Of a stretch of 32,820 nucleotides of DNA, positions 15,958 through 22,560 are shown one piece after another (within the stretch, counting starts at the first letter, position 1; each line of letters starts with the position of its first letter). Position numbers and translations under genes: made by a program. The DNA lies in NCBI GenBank assembly GCA_902578515.1, contig CACHDH010000005.1:1-32820 (forward strand), read 5' to 3'. A model generated the notes under the pieces. It made no database searches. It saw only the letters and a list, made by a program, of their open reading frames with translations, and was not told the DNA's origin. Origin of the DNA: an uncultured marine group I thaumarchaeote (GTDB lineage: Archaea; Thermoproteota; Nitrososphaeria; Nitrososphaerales; Nitrosopumilaceae).

Positions 15958-16518
15958 CTACTCGTACAGCATTAACTTCTTTTCCTCAAGTAATGAATGA
16001 AGATTATTAACAGACCTGTAAACATCTGGTTCCTTTTTTGCACCTGTACAAACAAGTTTTCCAGATGAAAACAAAAGGATTACAGTTTTAGGTTCAACCA
16101 TTCTATGTATTAGTCCAGGAAATTGTTCTGGTTCATACATACTTCGTGGAAGTGTTCTTGCAGCTTGTTCTAGATGTATTCGTCCACCCAAATTAATTGA
16201 CGCAACAATGTTTTGAATATCCACAATTGCATCTTTTTTCACTTTTATTCCACCCTTGCGCAATTTTTGAACAACAGATTTTACAGCGTTACGTGACATT
16301 GTTTCAGATTTTGCACCAGTGCATACCATCTTACCAGATGAAAAAATTAGAGTTGCTGTTTTTGGTGATTTTATTCGAAAAACCAATCCAGGGAATTGGT
16401 CCGGATGATATTCTACATCCGCAAACTTACGTGTAATTTCATTGAGATCCATTTTTTGATTTACCGTAGCTGAGGCCACAACATTCTCAATACTTACGAT
16501 AGGCTTAGTTTGAGGCAA
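15958..16518 (-). CDS. tbp: TATA-box binding protein
   Basis: TBP binds and bends the archaeal TATA box and recruits TFB and RNA polymerase. The protein is the expected saddle made of two direct repeats of about 90 residues: FPGLVFRIKSPKTATLIFSSGKMVCTGAK in the first and FPGLIHRMVEPKTVILLFSSGKLVCTGAK in the second. Length of 186 is normal, with a short acidic-free C-terminal tail. The start is TTG: TAA lies immediately before it in frame, and MPQTKPIVSIENVVAS is the expected N-terminus. A TATA box 27 bases upstream fits a leaderless message, so tbp itself appears to depend on a TTG leaderless start. Confidence 0.97.
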   Translation of the reverse strand: MPQTKPIVSIENVVASATVNQKMDLNEITRKFADVEYHPDQFPGLVFRIKSPKTATLIFSSGKMVCTGAKSETMSRNAVKSVVQKLRKGGIKVKKDAIVDIQNIVASINLGGRIHLEQAARTLPRSMYEPEQFPGLIHRMVEPKTVILLFSSGKLVCTGAKKEPDVYRSVNNLHSLLEEKKLMLYE

Positions 16519-16540
16519 TTAGATATGTTCTAATCATCTG

Positions 16541-16549
16541 TAATAAAAA
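16541..16549 (-). promoter_or_regulatory. TATA box of tbp
   Basis: TTTTTATTA on the minus strand is centred 27 bases upstream of the TTG at 16518. Confidence 0.55.
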
Positions 16550-16597
16550 GAATCACCACATCTTAGCCTGAAGAATTGGTCTTTTGTTTTCGAATGG

Positions 16598-16605
16598 TTT
16601 AATTT
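16598..16605 (+). promoter_or_regulatory. TATA box of the DUF1512 gene
   Basis: TTTAATTT is centred about 26 bases upstream of a GTG at 16628 and overlaps the TTG the ORF track uses, which argues for the GTG start. Confidence 0.45.
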
Positions 16606-16627
16606 GATATGCAACTTGCTTTGGTTT

Positions 16628-17752
16628 GTGGATTTTAGCAGCTTAGATGTACTTGACGAATTTTTTGGAATGGGCGACGATTCAAACCCATTCATGATGC
16701 TGATTTGGATACTTCCGATTATTCTTTTTGTGTTCTATGGTCAACGTATTCAATTGATAATCACTTCTAGAGACATTAAAAAAAGAATGGCTGAATTAGA
16801 ACAATTCAGAAATGAATCTAGGGATGATTTGATTGATTATGTTAAACAAAAACTAACTCCTAACGATGATCCAACTAAAAAACTTGACAGATTTTTTGAG
16901 TACTTTACAATAATGCCAGTGGACATTGATCCAAATGGAATAATTCCCAAGATTCATCACCTTGTGCGTTCAAGAGAGGATACTACAAGAAAACAGATCA
17001 AATCAATGTTCTCTGAGATTGATACGTTGGAGATTACAAAGGTTCAAAACCTTTTGGAAATAGTCGCGACATTACAACTTTTACACAAAGTCGTTAGGCA
17101 TTTGTTTTTGACTGCAAAGAAACAAAACAACTATCCTCTAATTCTGCCTCTCCAGATGTTACTTCCGTTCATTATGGAGCAGGCTGAGGCTCTTAAAGAC
17201 GCAGTTCCAGCATTTAAAAGCGGACAGCCGATCGGTGATGGAATTGGTCCACTAGTAGTTGGTGGAATGATGCTTGATACTAAAAAACAAGAAGCTGAAT
17301 TTGAAACTGTTTACAGTGAATCAGAGTTTGATGGTAGAAAACTAATTCTACTAAAAGCTGAAGGTCCATATGCTACGGTTGGTAGACCAGGCGAAGCTAC
17401 TGAATCTCTTGTAGAAAAACTAAAACCAAACGCCATAATCATGATTGACGCTGCACTGAAACTAGAAGGAGAAGATACGGGAGAGGTTGCACAAGGGTTT
17501 GGAGCTGCAATAGGTGGTATCGGCACTGATAGATTTAAGATTGAAGAAGTAGCAACAAAATATAACATTCCAGTATTTGCAATTGTAGTCAGGCAATCTG
17601 TTAAAGATGCAATTACACTTATGAAGAAAGAGATTTCTGATCAGACTGAAAATGTAAGAAACCAAGTTTATGAAATGATAACTGATAATTCAAATCCTAA
17701 TGACACTGTACTTGTCATCGGTGTTGGGAATACTCTTGGAGTTGCTCAGTAA
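16628..17752 (+). CDS. DUF1512 archaeal membrane-anchored protein
   Basis: An archaea-specific protein of unknown function that I recognise as DUF1512. From this start it has about 374 residues: a short acidic N-terminus, one membrane helix (MMLIWILPIILFVFYG), then a long soluble domain on the cytosolic side. The soluble part begins with a charged helical region (DIKKRMAELEQFRNESRDD) and ends with an alpha/beta domain containing EGPYATVGRPGEATESLVEKL, NAIIMIDAALKLEGE and TVLVIGVGNTLGVAQ, which reads like a nucleotide- or ligand-binding fold. The track starts at TTG 16604; the TATA position favours GTG 16628, and ATG 16670 is a further option. The stop overlaps the start of a small zinc-ribbon gene. 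Confidence 0.8.
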   Translation: MDFSSLDVLDEFFGMGDDSNPFMMLIWILPIILFVFYGQRIQLIITSRDIKKRMAELEQFRNESRDDLIDYVKQKLTPNDDPTKKLDRFFEYFTIMPVDIDPNGIIPKIHHLVRSREDTTRKQIKSMFSEIDTLEITKVQNLLEIVATLQLLHKVVRHLFLTAKKQNNYPLILPLQMLLPFIMEQAEALKDAVPAFKSGQPIGDGIGPLVVGGMMLDTKKQEAEFETVYSESEFDGRKLILLKAEGPYATVGRPGEATESLVEKLKPNAIIMIDAALKLEGEDTGEVAQGFGAAIGGIGTDRFKIEEVATKYNIPVFAIVVRQSVKDAITLMKKEISDQTENVRNQVYEMITDNSNPNDTVLVIGVGNTLGVAQ

Positions 17753-17931
17753 TGTCTGATAAAAATGAAATTGTAACTGCATATACAATACAACAGTGTA
17801 ATTCTTGTAAAGAACAATCAAAACGAAAATTTTCTGATGGGGATTATGTTTTCAAGGAAATTTCAAAATGTTCATCATGTGATGGGCAAATAATAGTGAC
17901 TAAGATCTTTGGCGAATCTCTTACCCGATAG
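17752..17931 (+). CDS. Small zinc-ribbon protein (59 aa), not in ORF track
   Basis: An ATG overlapping the DUF1512 stop (TAATG) opens a 59-codon frame that was missed by the track's length cutoff. The product begins MSDKNEIVTAYTIQQCNSCK and contains CNSC and, 22 residues on, CSSC, the paired CXXC knuckles of a zinc ribbon. The strands between the knuckles (KRKFSDGDYVFKEIS) fit that fold. The start overlap implies translational coupling with DUF1512 and a shared process. The 3' end overlaps the convergent methionine aminopeptidase gene by 11 bases. Binding to nucleic acid or to a partner protein is likely for this kind of ribbon, but the exact role is unknown. Confidence 0.75.
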   Translation: MSDKNEIVTAYTIQQCNSCKEQSKRKFSDGDYVFKEISKCSSCDGQIIVTKIFGESLTR

Positions 17932-18814
17932 TAGTTACTGTAACGCCAGTTTGATTTGGAATAAATGTATGTTCTGCCTGTGCAACAGTCTTACCACTTG
18001 CTTCAACAAGAATAGCATATGCTTTGACTACCTTCTTTTTAATCAAAATATCAAGTAATCTTCTAGCTTCTTTTTCTTCCCATTCGTTTAACAGCCATCT
18101 TAAGGCAAATGGCAACATGTTAAAGTTGTTCCAGATGTATTCCTGCACTTTATCTGCTTCATCATCCTTTGTTCTTTTTCTTGAAGATAATGCAAAGATA
18201 TTCTTAACTTTGCCATTACGAACAAATCCTAGACCATTTTTAGCTGTAACAAACGGTTCACATGCGTATGCTTCATTCTCTGAAAAGTCAAATGAGCCAA
18301 TTGACCACATGTTAGGAACTGTTTTTCCTGCATGAATTGTATATTGATCAAGTGAATGACCGCTTAGATTGGCAATTGGCTTGAATCCCATGTCCTGTAT
18401 AGTATTCTGAATTTTCCTTCCAACATCCTTCGATTTTACGCCTGATTTGATCATTGACATAGCTGCCTCCAAGGCATTTTCTGCTGCCTGAACCAGCGAA
18501 TCGTGTTCCTGGTTATAGTTCACGGTTACAGCAGTATCAGCTATATACCCATTAATCTGAGCACCAAGATCAATTTTTATCAAGTCGGAATCTGATACTG
18601 TTTTTGTATCATTTGGCTCGGCTGTATAATGCGCTGCTATTTCATTCAGGCTAGTATTCACAGGAAATGCACATTTTGCACCACGCTTGATAATTTCTGA
18701 TTCAGCATAATCACATATTTCTGCAACTGTCTTACCAATCCAATCTTTCTTACGAACGTTTTCTCTTACTTCACCAGCAATTTTTCCCGCTTTAATGTAA
18801 TCCTCAATTTGCAT
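17921..18814 (-). CDS. map: Methionine aminopeptidase, type II
   Basis: This enzyme removes the initiator methionine from new proteins. The dinuclear metal ligands of the pita-bread fold are all visible: the two Asp of IKIDLGAQINGYIADTAVT, the His of LSGHSLDQYTIHAG, the Glu of AYACEPFVT and the Glu of AQAEHTFIP. The insert of about 60 residues between the last two ligands (around FALSSRKRTKDDEADKVQEY) and the overall length of about 297 mark the type II archaeal/eukaryotic form. The ORF track begins six bases upstream at 18820; the ATG at 18814 is preferred because a TATA-like TTTTAATAAC is centred 27 bases from it. It converges with the zinc-ribbon gene. Confidence 0.95.
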   Translation of the reverse strand: MQIEDYIKAGKIAGEVRENVRKKDWIGKTVAEICDYAESEIIKRGAKCAFPVNTSLNEIAAHYTAEPNDTKTVSDSDLIKIDLGAQINGYIADTAVTVNYNQEHDSLVQAAENALEAAMSMIKSGVKSKDVGRKIQNTIQDMGFKPIANLSGHSLDQYTIHAGKTVPNMWSIGSFDFSENEAYACEPFVTAKNGLGFVRNGKVKNIFALSSRKRTKDDEADKVQEYIWNNFNMLPFALRWLLNEWEEKEARRLLDILIKKKVVKAYAILVEASGKTVAQAEHTFIPNQTGVTVTTIG

Positions 18815-18835
18815 TAACATTAACTGATTTTGTAT

Positions 18836-18845
18836 GTTATTAAAA
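18836..18845 (-). promoter_or_regulatory. TATA box of map
   Basis: TTTTAATAAC on the minus strand is centred about 27 bases upstream of the ATG at 18814. Confidence 0.45.
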
Positions 18846-18893
18846 TCCTAATCATTCAATGACTATATTTGCCTGCAGGATAGATAGGTTGTT

Positions 18894-19040
18894 CTATCGA
18901 ATTATTTCCTTAAGCATCGAGTTTTGTTGGTATCGAGCATTTTTGAGCATGAATTTCAGGAACCTAATTTCTGATTTTATTAATTTGACCTCAATTTTGA
19001 CTAGGTCCTTTCGTAATTCATCAGGGTTTTTCTCTGGCAT
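18894..19040 (-). CDS. Possible 48-aa charged helical protein, not in ORF track
   Basis: In the roughly 350-base gap between map and the tRNA gene, a minus-strand ATG opens 48 codons beginning MPEKNPDELRKDLVKIEVKL. The product is highly charged, has heptad-like hydrophobic spacing and would form one or two coiled-coil helices. Codon content looks more natural than the overlapping plus-strand frame listed in the track (rich in Phe, Ile, Cys and Trp). A TATA-like TTTATTTTATG lies about 23 bases upstream. It has no known family and could still be chance. The rest of the gap (18846-18893 and 19041-19136) shows nothing I can name. Confidence 0.45.
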   Translation of the reverse strand: MPEKNPDELRKDLVKIEVKLIKSEIRFLKFMLKNARYQQNSMLKEIIR

Positions 19041-19136
19041 AATGAAATATTATGGCATAAAATAAAAAAACGATCAAGTTATGGATTTCTGACTTAATTA
19101 TTGTAATTTTCTGACACGATGGAATTCTATCTATTG

Positions 19137-19146
19137 TCTTAAATTG
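19137..19146 (+). promoter_or_regulatory. TATA box of the tRNA-Pro gene
   Basis: TCTTAAATTG is centred about 25 bases upstream of the first base of the mature tRNA. Confidence 0.4.
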
Positions 19147-19166
19147 GGCAATTGTTTTTGTTTGCT

Positions 19167-19240
19167 GGGAGCGTGGTCTAGCTTGGTATGATTCTGCGTT
19201 TGGGACGCAGAGGTCGCGCGTTCGAATCTCGCCGCTCCCA
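19167..19240 (+). tRNA. tRNA-Pro (anticodon TGG)
   Basis: A full cloverleaf: acceptor GGGAGCG pairs with CGCTCCC, followed by discriminator A; the D arm is GTCTAGCTTGGTATGAT; the anticodon stem CTGCG/CGCAG closes the seven-base loop TTTGGGA with anticodon TGG; and the T loop is TTCGAAT. No intron is present and CCA is not encoded. The T stem GCGCG/CTCGC has one C-U mismatch next to its loop-closing pair. A run of six T follows directly as terminator. Pro identity follows from the anticodon. Confidence 0.95.
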
Positions 19241-19246
19241 TTTTTT
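19241..19246 (+). terminator. Oligo-T terminator after tRNA-Pro
   Basis: Six T directly after the discriminator base match the U-run at which archaeal RNA polymerase stops. Confidence 0.4.
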
Positions 19247-19279
19247 GTTCTTGAAGTAATTCATCGGTATTTAGAATAG

Positions 19280-19288
19280 AATATTAAC
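19280..19288 (+). promoter_or_regulatory. TATA box of tsr3
   Basis: AATATTAAC is centred 27 bases upstream of the ATG at 19311, which favours that codon over the ATG at 19290. Confidence 0.5.
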
Positions 19289-19310
19289 AATGACTGGCAA
19301 TTTTTTATTA

Positions 19311-19817
19311 ATGCACCTTAATGTTCTCATGTTAAAGCAAGATGATCCTAGAAAATGTAGTGCTGCTAAATTAGTAAAATTCAATCTGGCAAAGCCTGTT
19401 ATACGAACAACATCACGCACATTGGTTTTGAATCCATTTTCAAAAAAAATATTATTAAAATCAGATAGGAAACTCGTTCATTCCGTTACTGGGATTGACT
19501 GTTCGTGGAATCTTGCTGTTCCAGCGTTTAAAAAACCGTTTACTGGTGTAGCACGAAAGCTTCCACCGTTATTGGCAGGAAATCCAATTAACTATTCGAA
19601 ATTAAATAAGCTGACCACTGTGGAAGCATTAGCTGGCGCTGTGTATATTCTGGGTGAATCAGAACTAACGCATACGCTTCTTCAGAAATTCAAATGGGGA
19701 CCCACATTCTTTGCACTAAATGAGAACCTACTTGGAGAATACTCAAAAGCCAAGTCTGAATCTGAGATTCTTGAGATTAGCCATGAATATGGGCTCACCG
19801 ATGCTCAGTTTATGTGA
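19311..19817 (+). CDS. tsr3: Tsr3-family rRNA aminocarboxypropyltransferase (DUF367)
   Basis: Tsr3 transfers the 3-amino-3-carboxypropyl group of S-adenosylmethionine to a pseudouridine of small-subunit rRNA, a late ribosome maturation step. Family motifs are QDDPRKCSAAKLVKF at the N-terminus, SVTGIDCSWN in the middle, RKLPPLLAGNPINY and LTTVEALAGAVYILGE. The size (168 residues) matches archaeal members, which lack the yeast C-terminal tail. The track starts at the ATG at 19290; family length and the TATA position point to the ATG at 19311. It stands alone between tRNA-Pro and the transporter, each with its own promoter. Confidence 0.9.
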   Translation: MHLNVLMLKQDDPRKCSAAKLVKFNLAKPVIRTTSRTLVLNPFSKKILLKSDRKLVHSVTGIDCSWNLAVPAFKKPFTGVARKLPPLLAGNPINYSKLNKLTTVEALAGAVYILGESELTHTLLQKFKWGPTFFALNENLLGEYSKAKSESEILEISHEYGLTDAQFM

Positions 19818-19844
19818 TGTTGATCAATTTTACTAACAATTACA

Positions 19845-19853
19845 GATTTATTC
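19845..19853 (+). promoter_or_regulatory. TATA box of the APC transporter gene
   Basis: GATTTATTC is centred 28 bases upstream of the ATG at 19877. Confidence 0.4.
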
Positions 19854-19876
19854 AAGTGTAATTCAGACGCATCGAT

Positions 19877-22243
19877 ATGAGCGTGGAAACCAACTCAAGT
19901 GGACTTGTTCGAAGCCTATCCCTCTCACAGGCAATAATGATTGGTGTTGCCTCAATGATTGGTGGGGCAATCTTCGTACTAGTTGGACCTGGAATATCTG
20001 CAGCAGGACCTGCGTTAATTATCGCATTCCTTCTTAATGGAATTATTACACTATTCACTGCATTAACTTATGCTGAACTTGGTTCTGCCTTACCAGCTAC
20101 TGGTGGTGGATACAAGTGGATACGAGAAGGACTTCCTAGACCGAATGCATATCTAAGTGGATGGATGGCATGGTTTGCACATACTATTGCGGGAAGTTTA
20201 TACGCCGTAGCATTTGGAACATTTTTTGGCCATTTGTTAGAATCTGCAGAGATAATTAGCAATCCAACTGGAATTCCACTTGATAAGCTATTTGCGGCAA
20301 TAGCAATTATCATATTTGCATTTGTAAACATTAGGGGTTCATCACATACGGGAAAGGTAGGAAGTGCAATCACCTTCTCACAATTAGCCATAATTGCTGG
20401 CTTGATTGTAGCTGCGCTTGTTGCTATGACATTTACAAATCCAAATTGGCCAACTAATTTTCGAGATTTCTTTCCTAATGGAACATCTGGTCTCGTAATG
20501 GCAATGGGTCTCACATTCATAGCATTTGAGGGATATGAAATTATTGCACAAGCAGGAGATGAGATTAAAAAACCAAAGAAGAACATTCCGAAAGCAATTC
20601 TTATCTCCTTGGGAATAGTGGTTTCCGTTTACATTTTGTTTGCTTTTGTTTTTATTGGTGGACTTGATCCTTTGCAACTTGGACAACCTGCATGGGAATT
20701 CATTGGTAGCTATGGCGAACTTGGAATAATTGAAGCTGCAGAATATTATCTTCCATTTGGCGCATTAATTGTACTTGCTGGTGGATTTGTATCAACATTG
20801 GCTGCATTAAACGCGACAACATTTGCTGCCAGTCGTGTTTCCTTCGCCATGGGAAGAAACCATGATCTTCCTCCAATGTTTAACAAATTACATGAGAAAT
20901 ACCGAACACCATTTGTTTCCACAATATGTTCTGCTGTAGTCATGATGGTACTTGCGATGTCATTTGATCTAACTATGATTGCACTTGCCGCCAGTGTTAT
21001 GTTCCTATTTTTGTTTGCACAGGTTAATGCAGCCTGTATAACAATACGAAGACTTGCCAAAGAAAAAGGTCTGTCATACGGCTTTAAGACACCATTTTTT
21101 CCTCTAGTTCCAATTGTTGGGTTTGCGGTTGTTTCCATTCTTGCAGTTTACTTGCTGTTTTCACAGCCATTAAGTTGGGTAATTGCTCTTATTTGGATAG
21201 CAATTGGCTTTGTAATTTACAAACTATACACATCAAAAAAAGAGAAACAAGCTAATACTCCACTTGTTTTTACCCAAGAACCTGAAGAAAGAAAGGAGTA
21301 TAGAATCTTGGTGGTATATTCGAGGAATACAGCTAAGAAGCTTACCAAGATTGCGACAGCAATTGCTGATCAAAATGATGGTGAGATATCTTTCCTTAAC
21401 ACAATAACCATTCCAAAACAAACCCCATTATCTTTTGCAAACAAATTTGGTGAGATGGGAATAGGAGTATTTGACGAATTTAAGAAATCAATTTCCCATT
21501 CAATACGACATAGATATCTTGTCAGACTATCACATGATCCTACTGAGGCTATATTGGCTACAGCCGAAGAAGAAGGAATTAACACTATGTTGGTTGATTT
21601 CTCATTCTTGCGCAATAACAGAAAATTGTTATCGTTGTCTACATGTGACATAATCGGTGTAACGCCAGGAAGGGACTTTGAGAAGGACATCTCTAACATA
21701 ATTATTTCATATGATAGGGGTCGTCATTCAAACCTTGGACTTGAAATTGCCCACGCAATCTCACTCGATTACAAAAGTAAGATAAGGGTAGTTCGTGGAA
21801 TAACACAGTCACCAGAAGTGGAACAGGAGATTGTTAGCAGGATTAATGAAGTTATGTTTGATTTGGACCTCAGAAAAGTACAATTTGAGAAAGTCTATCC
21901 AAAAACCAAAAACATGCTGATATCATCTGAACTAATAAAAAATTTTAACAAGGTTAAGAATGGTATACTAGTTTTAGGTGCAGGGAACCAGGCTGATGCA
22001 GCATTTAGTCCAAAAGCGTTAGAGCTAGCCGATAAAACAACAAAGACAGTGTTAATAGTGCGTAATCATATGTTCTCTGAATTTCATACTAGATCATTTT
22101 TCAATATATTGTTACAAATAATCAAAGAAAATAAGATTCTATATCGTATTTACATTGAGATTTTGGCAGGAATTTCATTCGTAAAATCCAGGCAGAAGCT
22201 TGGAAGATATGATGAGGAATACTTTGATTCAAAACACAAGTAA
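19877..22243 (+). CDS. APC-family amino acid permease with C-terminal USP-like domains
   Basis: A 788-residue fusion. Residues 1 to about 455 form a 12-helix APC transporter, opening with LSLSQAIMIGVASMIGGAIFVLVGPG, where the unwound GXG-type helix 1 binds the amino acid alpha groups. GLTFIAFEGYEIIAQAGDEIKKPKKNIPKAI near 210 is another strong APC signature. From about 470 the cytosolic tail has two alpha/beta segments that look like universal-stress-protein folds: YRILVVYSRNTAKKLTKIATAIA and NIIISYDRGRHSNLGLEIAHAIS, the second ending near GILVLGAGNQADAAF. These probably sense a nucleotide or a cell signal. The ATG start has a TATA-like box upstream. The substrate is not evident. Confidence 0.88.
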   Translation: MSVETNSSGLVRSLSLSQAIMIGVASMIGGAIFVLVGPGISAAGPALIIAFLLNGIITLFTALTYAELGSALPATGGGYKWIREGLPRPNAYLSGWMAWFAHTIAGSLYAVAFGTFFGHLLESAEIISNPTGIPLDKLFAAIAIIIFAFVNIRGSSHTGKVGSAITFSQLAIIAGLIVAALVAMTFTNPNWPTNFRDFFPNGTSGLVMAMGLTFIAFEGYEIIAQAGDEIKKPKKNIPKAILISLGIVVSVYILFAFVFIGGLDPLQLGQPAWEFIGSYGELGIIEAAEYYLPFGALIVLAGGFVSTLAALNATTFAASRVSFAMGRNHDLPPMFNKLHEKYRTPFVSTICSAVVMMVLAMSFDLTMIALAASVMFLFLFAQVNAACITIRRLAKEKGLSYGFKTPFFPLVPIVGFAVVSILAVYLLFSQPLSWVIALIWIAIGFVIYKLYTSKKEKQANTPLVFTQEPEERKEYRILVVYSRNTAKKLTKIATAIADQNDGEISFLNTITIPKQTPLSFANKFGEMGIGVFDEFKKSISHSIRHRYLVRLSHDPTEAILATAEEEGINTMLVDFSFLRNNRKLLSLSTCDIIGVTPGRDFEKDISNIIISYDRGRHSNLGLEIAHAISLDYKSKIRVVRGITQSPEVEQEIVSRINEVMFDLDLRKVQFEKVYPKTKNMLISSELIKNFNKVKNGILVLGAGNQADAAFSPKALELADKTTKTVLIVRNHMFSEFHTRSFFNILLQIIKENKILYRIYIEILAGISFVKSRQKLGRYDEEYFDSKHK

Positions 22244-22278
22244 TGTTGAAATTACTGATTGAATTAACATAACTAAGT

Positions 22279-22560
22279 GTGAGCTGGTGGACGACATGCT
22301 GCTACGGCAGAGGAAACTCCTCCCTTCATACAGGAAGTGTGATCTGTAGATGGATAGTCAGAGATGGCTGGCAACAGAACAGAAAACAATCCCATCTGGA
22401 GTGTACAGTGATGGTAATGCCTGAGGTTTCCAGAGACGGAATGAAAATCTGTCCCACACGAAGCAAGGTCAAAACGAACCGTATGTTCCTGTACTAGGTT
22501 CAGGTAGACCGCAAAGCGAAATATCGTTAAAACAGAAGGAGGGTTACGGCTAGCACTCAC
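22279..22560 (+). ncRNA. rnpB: RNase P RNA (archaeal)
   Basis: The catalytic RNA of RNase P, which trims the 5' ends of tRNA precursors. The 5' part contains the conserved GAGGAAACTCCTCCC and the 3' part ACAGAAGGAGGGTTAC, the hallmark pairing and core elements of the family. The ends can pair as helix P1 (GTGAGCTGG with CTAGCACTCAC, allowing a two-base bulge). The size of about 280 bases is normal for archaea. The overlapping 95- and 72-codon frames in the track are artefacts. Exact ends are estimated from P1. The 3' end abuts the stop codon of the convergent secreted-protein gene. Confidence 0.92.

Noticed and set aside
18859-19065. 68-aa plus-strand ORF
   Set aside because: Rich in Phe, Ile, Cys and Trp with no promoter in place; the antisense 48-aa frame is more protein-like.
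19290-19310. N-terminal extension of Tsr3 from the ATG at 19290
   Set aside because: Family N-termini begin near MHLNVLML and the TATA box sits 27 bases before 19311, not before 19290.
20068-21699. Minus-strand ORFs opposite the APC transporter gene
   Set aside because: Antisense shadows of the recognised transporter with no family features.
22273-22560. 95-aa minus-strand and 72-aa plus-strand ORFs
   Set aside because: They lie on the RNase P RNA gene; the conserved RNA core motifs and P1 pairing explain the sequence, and the peptides look unnatural.
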